From contig NZ_QUDV01000010.1 in assembly GCF_003477705.1 (NCBI RefSeq), positions 49,245 to 113,244 of the forward strand: a DNA stretch of 64,000 nt. The letters are read 5' to 3'. Position 1 is the first letter of the stretch. Every line of letters starts with the position of its first letter. Below the pieces are notes generated by a model, which ran no database searches, was not told the origin of the DNA, and saw nothing but the letters and a program-made list of their open reading frames with translations. The DNA comes from Dorea sp. AF36-15AT (GTDB taxonomy: Bacteria > Bacillota > Clostridia > Lachnospirales > Lachnospiraceae). A program made the position numbers and the translations under genes. This document shows positions 26,552 to 34,800 of the stretch, in pieces.

Positions 26552-27466
26552 TTATACCACTCTTCTTACCGTTTTTATACTCATACAGGTAGCCGGAATA
26601 ATTCCGATACCTTTGGATGGATTAATTGCATTCACAATCTGATCATTTCCTATATATATGCCTACATGTCCCTCATATAATATAAGATCTCCCGGCATAG
26701 CTTCTTCATAACTGATTCCAGTTCCTGAATATTCCTGATCCCATGTCGTTCTTGGAAGATTAATTCCAAAATGTTCGTACACAGACTGAACAAATCCGGA
26801 ACAATCTGCTCCATTTGTCAGGCTCGTCCCACCCCACACATAAGGATTCCCGATAAACTGACAGGCATAATCTACAATCTGCTGTCCAAGTGTCGATACA
26901 TTAGCAGCCTGCTCCGCTGCCTGCCGGGCCGCTTCTTCTTCAGCCTTTTTTCTCTCCTCTGCCAGCCTTGCTTCTTCCTCTTCTCTGGATTCAGCACACG
27001 GTACTGCTTCCGTAATATGCTCAGCTGACGATTCGGACATAATCTCATCCGCCCGTTGCCAGGCTTCTTCTCCCGTAATAATATACTTTGTGTATACGTA
27101 GCCGGTTACTGATCCGGACTGCACCCTGGTCCACTCACCCACAGGACCGATAATCTCCGATGCCGAGCCCGGATACAGCTTACCAACCCATTCACTCTCT
27201 CTGGAAGGCTCGCTCCTTATAAAGAGAAATGTATCCGCATCTACATTTGTAAATGCCATTTTAAAATACTCACCTTTTATCGTAGGTACCAGATAATCCG
27301 ATACCGCTGTCTCTATTCCAGTCGAGTATGTTTCATTCTGTACCTTACTGATTCCCACTTCTGGCACAGCCACCTGATTATCCGCAGCTCGTACCCTCTC
27401 CCCGGGAAACATCATTGTTCCAACTGCCGTAACTAAGAGCAGTCCGTTTCTAAGACTCGAATTCAT
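26552..27466 (-). CDS. secreted NlpC/P60 peptidoglycan endopeptidase with SH3 domain
   Basis: From the ATG at 27466 (AAGGAGG six bases upstream of it) the product is 304 residues: signal peptide ending near VRAAD, an SH3-like domain (about 70-130, FLFIRSEPSRESEWVG), a Glu/Ala-rich coiled linker and an NlpC/P60 domain. The catalytic Cys is in GADCSGFVQS (C222) and the His in EGHVGIYIG (H267). Members cut gamma-D-Glu-diamino acid bonds in stem peptides. Its promoter region carries a WalR-like box. Confidence 0.92.
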   Translation of the reverse strand: MNSSLRNGLLLVTAVGTMMFPGERVRAADNQVAVPEVGISKVQNETYSTGIETAVSDYLVPTIKGEYFKMAFTNVDADTFLFIRSEPSRESEWVGKLYPGSASEIIGPVGEWTRVQSGSVTGYVYTKYIITGEEAWQRADEIMSESSAEHITEAVPCAESREEEEARLAEERKKAEEEAARQAAEQAANVSTLGQQIVDYACQFIGNPYVWGGTSLTNGADCSGFVQSVYEHFGINLPRTTWDQEYSGTGISYEEAMPGDLILYEGHVGIYIGNDQIVNAINPSKGIGIIPATCMSIKTVRRVV

Positions 27467-27547
27467 AAACATCCTCCTTCTTTCGTCTATGTCTTCTTGT
27501 CTTTTGTACGCCTGCAATCAGGCCGGCCGAAATACATCGTCGCCAAA

Positions 27548-27564
27548 TGTTACAGAATTGTTAC
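27548..27564. promoter_or_regulatory. WalR (YycF)-like box
   Basis: TGTTAC-AGAAT-TGTTAC matches the WalR consensus TGTWAH-N5-TGTWAH, and the opposite strand (TGTAAC-N5-TGTAAC) matches too. It lies just downstream of the predicted transcription start of the NlpC/P60 gene, a position expected for repression. Confidence 0.5.
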
Positions 27565-27579
27565 AACTAATACTTTGCC

Positions 27580-27608
27580 ATTATAACAATGCTTGTATTC
27601 TCTGTCAA
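27580..27608 (-). promoter_or_regulatory. consensus promoter for the NlpC/P60 gene
   Basis: TTGACA (27603-27608) and TATAAT (27580-27585), both perfect, with a 17-base spacer on the minus strand. The leader to the start codon is about 105 bases. Confidence 0.8.
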
Positions 27609-27743
27609 GGCTTACTCCCAGCATTTACAGCTATATTCTCTTACATTTTGCTTGCAATTTCCTTATATTTCCGCATCATCTTCTCTGATTTTATTACGTA
27701 AATGTTACATTTTGTCGTTTTTAATTATTTTTCAAAATATCTA

Positions 27744-27772
27744 TTGACAAATCGAACTTTTCATCCTATAAT
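27744..27772 (+). promoter_or_regulatory. consensus promoter for the Fur-family regulator
   Basis: TTGACA (27744-27749), 17 bases, TATAAT (27767-27772), followed at +3 or so by the palindrome at 27781. Confidence 0.85.
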
Positions 27773-27780
27773 TCAATCAT

Positions 27781-27793
27781 AGTAATTATTACT
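27781..27793. promoter_or_regulatory. Fur/PerR-type operator
   Basis: The perfect palindrome AGTAAT-T-ATTACT contains the core TAATnATTA of PerR/Fur boxes and overlaps the expected start point, so the regulator very likely represses itself. Confidence 0.65.
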
Positions 27794-27818
27794 GTTATTG
27801 ATTTAGGGAGTAAAAGAG

Positions 27819-28217
27819 ATGGCTACATTAAAATACAGCAGACAGCGAGAAGTTATAAAAGAATATCTGGCCAGTACCAAAGAGCATCCAACTGCTGATA
27901 CGGTATATCTGCATGTACGTAAGACATTTCCAAAGATCAGTCTTGGAACCGTCTATCGCAATCTGAATCTCCTGGCTGACACAGGTGAAGCACTTAAGAT
28001 TACAACACCTGACGGAGGCGTAAGATTTGACGCTACCACTACCCCGCATTATCATGTACTTTGTTGCAAGTGCGGATGTATCCAGGATCTGGATATGAAG
28101 CCAATTGACACATTAGATGAGCAGGCACAGCAATGTTACAATGGAATCATCCGATCTCATTCAGTCTTATTTAATGGAATCTGCAGTCAATGCAGTAAGG
28201 AACTTTCAACACATTGA
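27819..28217 (+). CDS. Fur-family regulator, PerR-like
   Basis: The 132-residue protein has the winged-helix part (YSRQREVIKEYL, SLGTVYRNLNLLAD) and the metal-binding part with PHYHVLCCKCG and a second CxxC (CSQC), which together form the structural zinc site. PerR-like repressors sense peroxide through metal-bound His residues; Fur-like ones sense iron. The rubrerythrin gene downstream favours peroxide sensing. The call PerR rather than Fur is inferred from context. Confidence 0.85.
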   Translation: MATLKYSRQREVIKEYLASTKEHPTADTVYLHVRKTFPKISLGTVYRNLNLLADTGEALKITTPDGGVRFDATTTPHYHVLCCKCGCIQDLDMKPIDTLDEQAQQCYNGIIRSHSVLFNGICSQCSKELSTH

Positions 28218-28296
28218 TTTACTTCAGTATAATTACTGATTTAAATATAATAACTAATAATGTTAATAATATTTTAAAGAAAAGGAGATAAAAGTT

Positions 28297-28839
28297 ATGA
28301 AAAAATTTGTATGTTCTGTATGTGGTTACGTTTACGAGGGAGAAGCTGCACCGGCTGAATGTCCAGTCTGTCACGCAGGTGCTGATAAGTTCATTGAGCA
28401 GAGCGAAGGAAGAACATGGGCTGCTGAACATGTGGTAGGTGTAGCCCAGGGCGTCAGCGAAGATATCCTGGAAGACCTGAGAGCAAACTTCACTGGTGAA
28501 TGTTCAGAAGTAGGTATGTACCTTGCAATGGCAAGAGTGGCTCACAGAGAAGGATATCCAGAGATCGGACTGTACTGGGAGAAAGCAGCTTACGAAGAAG
28601 CTGAACACGCTGCTAAATTTGCAGAGCTTCTTGGCGAAGTTGTAACAGACAGCACAAAGAAGAACCTCGAGATGAGAGTAGAAGCTGAAAATGGCGCAAC
28701 CGCTGGTAAATTCGATCTTGCGAAACGTGCAAAAGCTGCTAATCTCGATGCAATCCATGACACAGTTCACGAGATGGCAAGAGACGAAGCTCGTCACGGC
28801 AAAGCATTCGAAGGATTGTTAAAGAGATACTTTGGCTAA
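28297..28839 (+). CDS. rbr: reverse rubrerythrin
   Basis: The 180-residue protein has the rubredoxin domain at the N terminus (C6, C9, C22, C25) followed by a four-helix ferritin-like domain with diiron ligands in GECSEVG, EEAEHA and DEARHG. This is the 'reverse' order relative to classical rubrerythrin. It reduces hydrogen peroxide with NADH-derived electrons in anaerobes. It sits 80 bases after the PerR-like gene, behind AAGGAG, with another AT-rich palindrome-like stretch (ATAATTACTG) that may also bind the regulator. Confidence 0.92.
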   Translation: MKKFVCSVCGYVYEGEAAPAECPVCHAGADKFIEQSEGRTWAAEHVVGVAQGVSEDILEDLRANFTGECSEVGMYLAMARVAHREGYPEIGLYWEKAAYEEAEHAAKFAELLGEVVTDSTKKNLEMRVEAENGATAGKFDLAKRAKAANLDAIHDTVHEMARDEARHGKAFEGLLKRYFG

Positions 28840-28865
28840 GCTACAAGCCGAGTAAGGATAAAATA

Positions 28866-28908
28866 AAAATAGCTAGAGGGCATTTATGCACTACTAGCTA
28901 TTTTTTAT
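28866..28908 (+). terminator. terminator after rubrerythrin, made by the first repeat unit
   Basis: AAAATAGCTAG and CTAGCTATTTTT pair and are followed by a T run. The right arm is part of a 43-bp repeat copied at 29038-29080. Confidence 0.75.
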
Positions 28909-29160
28909 TTTAGACTTATTGGGCGACAGCCCAACAGCGAAAAGTAGCGTAGCGGATTTGAGCTGGCTCGGCGTAGCTGATTATACGGCGACAGCCGTCA
29001 GTGAGAAGTAGCGTAGCGGATTCGAACTGGCATGGCTCACTACTAGCTATTTTTTATTTTAGACTTATTGGGCGACAGCCGTCCATGAAATAGACCGTTA
29101 GGTCTATGAATGGGCATGGCGTTTTAATAGACTTAGCGACACCCGTCCATGAAATAGATC
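28889..29160. repeat. degenerate tandem array of intergenic repeat units
   Basis: A 43-bp block at 28889-28931 recurs exactly at 29038-29080. Around these are four related units that each begin with GCGACAGCC (28923, 28987, 29071; GCGACACCC at 29136), and two share AAGTAGCGTAGCGGATT-type cores (28941 and 29006). Units 3 and 4 share CGTCCATGAAATAGA. The small stem TAGACC/GGTCTA lies in unit 3. No reading frame is kept. It fills the gap between rubrerythrin and hemolysin III. Confidence 0.8.
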
Positions 29161-29273
29161 ATTTTTTCTTTTCATCCTTGATTTTTCTTTCTCCTTGGTA
29201 TAATATCTATATATACTACATATAGTTTTTAATACTACTTATCAAAATATAGATATTTCAAGGAGGTATTCGT

Positions 29274-29936
29274 ATGTCAGACACAATCAAAAAACATGTA
29301 AAAGATCCAGGAAGTGCGATCACTCATTTTATAGGAATGCTCATGGCGGTATTTGCTGCTGTTCCATTAATTATCAAAGCAACGCATGAACCAAGTCCTA
29401 TTTACGTTGTCTCTATTGCAATCTACGCAGCAAGCCTTATTTTATTATATGCAGCAAGTACGACCTATCATACTTTCGACCGGTCAGAAAAGGTTAATAC
29501 AATTCTCAAAAAAATCGATCATATGATGATCTCTGTATTAATTGCCGGAAGCTATACACCTATCTGTCTACTTGTACTTGGCGGAAGACTTGGAATCATT
29601 CTGTTGGCTATCGTCTGGAGCATTGCTATTGCCGGTATTTTGATTAAAGCTTTTTGGGTATACTGCCCGAAATGGGTATCTTCTGTACTGTATATTGGAA
29701 TGGGCTGGACCTGCGTCCTTGCATTCACTCAGCTTTTGAATTCCATGTCACCGGCAGCCTTCGGATGGCTTCTTGCTGGTGGCTTAATCTACACAGTCGG
29801 AGGCATTATCTACGCATTAAAGCTTCCGATTTTCAACATGAAACATAAAGATTTCGGAAGTCATGAGATTTTCCATCTCTTCGTCATGGGCGGAAGCATC
29901 TGTCATTTCGTAGTAATGTATGCATTTGTTTTATAA
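29274..29936 (+). CDS. hemolysin III family (PAQR-like) membrane protein
   Basis: The 220-residue protein has seven hydrophobic segments and the family residues: DPGSAITHFIG near the start, STTYHTFDRS, IDHMMI and the late HEIFHLFVMGGSICHF. The Ser, Asp and His residues form the zinc site of PAQR/HlyIII proteins, which are thought to be hydrolases or lipid-related; true haemolysis is not established for most. AAGGAGG precedes the ATG. Confidence 0.92.
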   Translation: MSDTIKKHVKDPGSAITHFIGMLMAVFAAVPLIIKATHEPSPIYVVSIAIYAASLILLYAASTTYHTFDRSEKVNTILKKIDHMMISVLIAGSYTPICLLVLGGRLGIILLAIVWSIAIAGILIKAFWVYCPKWVSSVLYIGMGWTCVLAFTQLLNSMSPAAFGWLLAGGLIYTVGGIIYALKLPIFNMKHKDFGSHEIFHLFVMGGSICHFVVMYAFVL

Positions 29937-29940
29937 TCCG

Positions 29941-30147
29941 ATTAAATGATGTTGGGGTCAAAAGCCCCAACTATGATGCCTGCGGATTGTTCCGTGCTAT
30001 GCACTCCCACAATCCTCCCAATTATTCGCATATCGTGGGATTAACATCCCACTTTTAGGCTCATATTGGGGCGGGTCCCAAGGTCTTTCATCCACTTATG
30101 AGCGAGCTCATGTGGATTTAGACCTTTTGACCCTGGCATCATTAAAT
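29941..30147. repeat. MITE-like structured element with imperfect terminal inverted repeats
   Basis: The ends 29941-29964 and 30124-30147 are inverted copies (20 of 24 positions match, core CTTTTGACCC). Inside are a hairpin TTGGGG/CCCCAA (29953-29971), TGGGAT/ATCCCA near 30050, and a long stem AAGGTCT..ATCCAC / GTGGAT..AGACCTT (about 30080-30126). There is no gene. The whole 207 bp can fold as a branched structure, which suggests a non-autonomous mobile repeat or a structured RNA. Confidence 0.65.
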
Positions 30148-30160
30148 TAATCATTTTAAT

Positions 30161-30201
30161 GAAAACGCAAAAGAGTTGTATGATATCCCTTTTGCGTTTT
30201 C
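30161..30201. terminator. bidirectional terminator before dinD end
   Basis: GAAAACGCAAAAG and CTTTTGCGTTTTC form a perfect 13-bp stem with T-rich flanks on both sides; it ends 8 bases from the dinD stop codon. Confidence 0.8.
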
Positions 30202-30208
30202 TCTTTTA

Positions 30209-31078
30209 TCATATTTCCATTTCTGAATCTTCCAATTTAGCATATTCTTTTTTAATCTGTAAGATACTTTTATCTGGCGTCGGAAGATCTTCCGGCATCG
30301 TTCCGCCAATATCTTTAATCGTTTCTCTTACTTTCTTTCCTACTTCAAAATGAATCTGATTAGCCTCATTCTTTCCGACAATATGCTCTCTTTTTAACTT
30401 TTCATTAGTCTGAGTCGCCCTAAAAAGATTCGCCGCCAGTTCTGTACTTCCCATATGATCTAATATCTTCTGACTCTTCTTCAATCCTTTTCGCTCATGG
30501 ATTTCTTTTACTCCTAAGCCTCCATACAACCCCTGATAGCCGCGATTCTGAAAAATAGCATAATCTTTTGGTTTCTCAATTCCTGCCATACGTGCCGTCT
30601 CTGCAAGAGACTTGTTATGTACTGCCAGCTCCCCTCGTATCTCTAATCGCTTTTTATCTTCTGATAAATCTTCAAATTTCTCTGCTAATTCCTGCTGTCT
30701 CGTCTTCACAGCAAAATAGGTCTGACCTAATGCAATTACTTTTTTTCTGGAATCTCCATTCTGCACTATAAGATAACAGGCGTAGCGTGAGAGTTCATAA
30801 TCCTCCAGCGTTCTCGTTGCCCCTGATCCTATATCTACCATTTTGCCGACGTTGGCAAAATGGTCTGAAACATCATTTCCACTATTCTGGCAGGCATCCT
30901 TTGCCTTATTGATTATATTCTCAAATCTACGCCACTGTTTATACTCCAATGCTGTCTGTAATTCTCGCGCATACCAGAATTCCACTCCGTATTCATTCAC
31001 ATGCTTAATTGACTCAAATATAGATTCCGTATAATTACTTGATGCTTCTGCTAACATTTCCTTCCTTGCTTTATCCAT
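30209..31078 (-). CDS. dinD: DNA damage-inducible protein D-like
   Basis: The 289-residue product starts at the ATG at 31078 with AGGAG upstream. It has the N-terminal BRO-N-like block VEFWYARELQTALEYKQWRRFENIINKA and the DinD-specific KKSQKILDHMGSTELAANLFRATQT and HFEVGKKVRETI. E. coli DinD is SOS-induced and inhibits RecA filament action. A weak dyad CAAC-TTTT-GTTA lies at 31109-31120 in the promoter area, but I cannot call it a LexA site firmly. Confidence 0.9.
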   Translation of the reverse strand: MDKARKEMLAEASSNYTESIFESIKHVNEYGVEFWYARELQTALEYKQWRRFENIINKAKDACQNSGNDVSDHFANVGKMVDIGSGATRTLEDYELSRYACYLIVQNGDSRKKVIALGQTYFAVKTRQQELAEKFEDLSEDKKRLEIRGELAVHNKSLAETARMAGIEKPKDYAIFQNRGYQGLYGGLGVKEIHERKGLKKSQKILDHMGSTELAANLFRATQTNEKLKREHIVGKNEANQIHFEVGKKVRETIKDIGGTMPEDLPTPDKSILQIKKEYAKLEDSEMEI

Positions 31079-31181
31079 ACTTTCTCCTCTTTGCATTGCG
31101 TTTTTCGTCAACTTTTGTTAACAACAACGCTATCATACAAATTCAATAATTTCAAGTATTATATTTATTTTTCTTATATGT

Positions 31182-31187
31182 TATACT
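31182..31187 (+). promoter_or_regulatory. extended -10 promoter of the small toxin gene
   Basis: TATACT preceded by TGT gives an extended -10 element; the -35 region is weak. The predicted leader of about 58 bases contains AGAGGTGG before the toxin ATG. Confidence 0.45.
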
Positions 31188-31251
31188 CTTGACACAACTG
31201 AGAAGGACAGCTTTCCATCTGTTTCGGAGTATCACGGAAGAGGTGGTGTCT

Positions 31252-31335
31252 ATGAGTACATACGAAGAATTTATGATCATACTTACCGCATACAGCTTGC
31301 TCGTAGCAATTCTGAATTATACACATAGAAAATAG
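31252..31335 (+). CDS. putative holin-like toxin (type I toxin-antitoxin)
   Basis: A 27-residue peptide starting MSTYEEFMIILTAYSLLVAIL and ending NYTHRK: short polar start, one membrane helix, basic end. This is the pattern of the Hol_Tox family related to the Bacillus TxpA/BsrG type I toxins. A good ribosome-binding site (AGAGGTGG) lies 4-8 bases upstream. The gene is too small for usual gene finders. Its toxic role is inferred from the family and from the antisense promoter facing it. Confidence 0.75.
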   Translation: MSTYEEFMIILTAYSLLVAILNYTHRK

Positions 31336-31437
31336 CCGTCCTGCTCCCGCCAAAGAATAGGACGACTATCTCTATAGTTACTTAAATATTTGCCTGGAGC
31401 GGATGGATTGCATCCATCTTTCCCAGTTGTTTTTGTT
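31328..31437 (-). ncRNA. predicted antisense RNA antitoxin
   Basis: Transcription from the minus-strand promoter at 31444-31472 would start near 31437, run across the toxin mRNA 3' part and reach the stem ATAGCCGTCCT (31332-31342) / AGGACGACTAT (31359-31369) followed on this strand by TTTTCT. The predicted RNA of about 110 bases is complementary to the toxin 3' end, as in txpA/RatA. RNA not observed; predicted from sequence. Confidence 0.6.
31394..31436 (+). terminator. terminator of the toxin mRNA
   Basis: CTGG..GGATGG and CATCC..CCCAG pair in a broken stem followed by TTGTTTTTG on the plus strand, 60 bases after the toxin stop codon. Confidence 0.55.
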
Positions 31438-31443
31438 AAATGT

Positions 31444-31472
31444 ATTATAACTGTTTTTCATTCATGTGTCAA
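31444..31472 (-). promoter_or_regulatory. perfect consensus promoter for the antisense RNA
   Basis: On the minus strand TTGACA (31467-31472), exactly 17 bases, TATAAT (31444-31449). Its -35 element overlaps the end of the GIY-YIG gene. No gene follows it in this direction except across the toxin locus. Confidence 0.8.
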
Positions 31473-31732
31473 ATGGTACACATATTTTTGTTCTTTATCA
31501 GCTTCTCTTTCTGTTTCCTTGTAAGCTGTTTTATTGAATACTCCCTTTTCATGGCTTCGGCTTTGGTTGCGTATTCTTCGTAATATACCAGTTCCACCGG
31601 GCGGCGACTGCGGGTATACTTCGCACCCTCGCCGTCATTATGCGCTTTCACACGATGCTCAAGATCCGTTGTCCAGCCAGTGTATAATGTTCCGTCACTG
31701 CATTTTACCATATAGGTATAATTCCGTTTCAT
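31469..31732 (-). CDS. GIY-YIG nuclease superfamily protein (YhbQ/UPF0213-like)
   Basis: The 87-residue product starts at the ATG at 31732 with GGGGAG upstream. It has the motifs in order: YTYMVKCSDGTLYTGWT (GIY-YIG equivalent), HNDGEGAKYTRSRRP and the catalytic Glu in the YEEYATKAEAMKREY block. Single-domain members of this group have no settled role. Confidence 0.88.
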   Translation of the reverse strand: MKRNYTYMVKCSDGTLYTGWTTDLEHRVKAHNDGEGAKYTRSRRPVELVYYEEYATKAEAMKREYSIKQLTRKQKEKLIKNKNMCTI

Positions 31733-31871
31733 GTTATCTCCCCGATTTCTTATCATTTCCAGAGATAACTATACTCCATATTACGGTATATACGCAACCT
31801 TTCTGCCTATTTGCCAGCCGTAAGCCTTTGCAATTTCTGATACCAGATCCCCCAATCCGGTATGATTACTT

Positions 31872-34800
31872 TTATCTTCTCTTTCTTCTGATAATCACCA
31901 TGCTGACTGCTGCCGCTGCTGCGATCATAAGAACCAGATAAAGTACCATATGACTGTTGTCTCCGGTAGCCACTCCTCTGCGTGCTTTATCTGGCTTCTT
32001 TGGAGTATCCGTTGTTTTACCATCTTTCGGTGCTTTGTAACTATTAGTAAATACGATATCGTCACTGTCTGTTTCTGCTGAAAGGGTACCCTCGCCGTTA
32101 TCACTTACCTTAACTGTAACTTTGAATTCTCTCTCGTCATATGTAATGCCTGTCTGCTTATCGTTTACTTCCGACACGGTATATTCATATGTACCTTCAT
32201 CCTCAAATTTCAGATTTTCGAACTTGATTTTTCCAGATACATCATTTTTTGCTTCAGCAATAACTTTACCGTTGACATCTTTTAACTGGAATGTAAACTC
32301 ACCGTCTTTCAACTCTTTGCCGGTCAGCTTCTTGACCGCTTCAATCGTCACGGTAGCCGGTTCTGCCTTGTAAATGTTATTGAAAGTCACAGTATTTCCT
32401 TCTGCAGGAATCAGTTCATCATTTTCCTCAGACGATACCGCCTGATGTGTTACTCCGAGAGTTCCATCACCATTATCGGTTATCTGTGTATATACCAGAT
32501 AGCTATGATCATCATATGTAACACCCGTTTCGCCGCCTTTCACTTCGCGAACTGTATAAACATGGCTGCCCGGCTGTGTATATGTAATACTGCTGAATAC
32601 TACATTGCCGTCTGCGTCATTACTTCCTGTTGCCACAACATTACCATCTTCCACCAGTTCGAAGTTAAATTCGCCTTCTTTCAGCGTTCTGCCTTCCAGT
32701 GTCTTATTGACTTTTACCTGATCGGTAATGCTGGATGGAAGCTCAGCGACACGATATGTATTGGTAAAGCTAAACAGAGGTCCATCTGCCGGATTTCTTG
32801 TTACGGTAAGATTACCGTTACCATCATCCGTCAGAGTAAGTTTGAATATCTTGCCTATTGACGCATTTGCATCATTGGTCACGCCTGCTGCACTGCCAGA
32901 TTCTGTAACCTTATATTCAAACTCTTTGGTTCTCACTCCACTGTCAGTTGTTATTGCATCCTGAAGAAGATCTGTTGTAAATGTGATTCTCCCAAAGTCC
33001 ACATTTCCAGCTGCATCATTAACTGCTGTAGTCTGCGCCGGCATCGGTGCACCCTCTGTCAACGCTTCCAGCGTAAATGTAAATTTGCCTGTAATATCAG
33101 CTGGTGTCAGACTGGTATCATGTGCCAGAGTCTTGCTTCCTGTAATTTCCACCGGCACAGGTTCTGTACCGTACTGATTTACAAATTCAAATTGATTCTG
33201 TCCGTTTGGATAATTGGTAACTGCTGTCAGGACACCATTACCATGATCTGTCACTGTTACGGTAAAATCATAAGTTTCTGTTACTACACTTATCCCATTT
33301 GAATTTGTCCCGTTTTCGGTATCCTCATATATCCGATAGCTAAGTGTATATACCGTATTACCGTCAGCATCTGTGGATTTCACAGCATAACCTGCCTCAA
33401 CTGCTTTATCAAGTACTACTGCACTTGCTCCGGCTGCTGTATCCGAGGTCTTATAGCTGATGGAGTCAAATGCAATGCTTCCATCCGCTCCATTCTGCTT
33501 TTCCTGCAATACTGTACCGTTGCTTCCATCTGCCGGTCTGGTCGTAAGTTTAAACTGAAATTCTCCAGCTCGCAGATTACGTCCATGCAATGTTTTCTTT
33601 GCAGAAATATCTGCTTTTGTTCCACCCGTAACTTCTGTGGAGGCATCATAGCGGTTGGCAAATACCGCCCTGTCTGTTACATCAGAAGCAGATCTATTAT
33701 TATAAGTAACCTCTGCTTTAAGTTTTCCGATATTCTCAGTATCACGTGTCACAACTATCGTCACCTGTGCAGTATGACTATCGTATGTCATTCCACCTGC
33801 CTGTGTCTGAGGAACTGTTTCATTGATATTAAATGTATAGGTTCCCTCTTCTGTAAATGTCACATCACCAAACTGGAATGCTTTTGTAGCTCCGTCTTTT
33901 GCTCCCGCTACGATGGCTTTATTGCCATTTGCTGCTATCTTAACTTTCTCATTCTGTATAGCTGTTTTGGTAGCGTCATCTGCCGCTGTCAGTGTGAATT
34001 CAAATGCTTCATTTGCCTTCATATCTCTTCCAATAAATGTTTTACTTCCCTTAAGAGCTGTATCTCCAGTCAATGTCACTGGCTCATCCGGAAGTCCGAT
34101 TGTCAGACGGCCATTATTGCCAAGATAAGTGGTAATATGTGCACCTTTGTAATTCTCATCCCATACAGGATTGATGGACTTTGATGCTGTATTGGTCTTA
34201 TTAGCACCTTCCGCTTTGTCCTCTGCAAAATATGTCAGACTTGTAGTTCTCGGTGTTCCTGCCGGAATATAATACTCTTCGCCAGTATTCTTTGTTGCAT
34301 AATTTCCAAGCATCAGATTGCTGTTGCCAGGAATGGTTACAGTATTTGTTCTGCTGACTGCTTTCCCATCATCACCCAATACATAATAATTCCTCTGATA
34401 ATAATATGTCGTTGCTCCGGTAGTATCAATACTGCCTGTTGCCGGAGTGGTACATGCTTCATCCGTATAGAGCACTGTATCATTCTGGAAATAGTAAAAA
34501 TCATTCGTCTCTGCAGGTTCAAACTTCGCATATGCACCTACGCCACCGGATTCTGCACCTGTCTGATTCTGATCATATTTATTGCTGTAGAAATGTACCT
34601 GATGATTCTCATCTTTATTCGCGTCAATATATGCTTTTAACTGCGCATCCGGATTTGCAAGCTTCTCTTCTACACCTGCCTTAAGGCTCACATCATAGAA
34701 CAGACGCATCGGATACGTCTCATCTATAGTCATGCTTCCATCACTCTTAACTTCATAATATCTGAGTGGGATCAGATTGGCCGGAATTTTAACCGTAACA

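Noticed and set aside
31109..31122. Possible LexA site before dinD
   Set aside because: CAAC-TTTT-GTTA only partly fits the clostridial LexA pattern and no second site is visible, so I do not annotate it.
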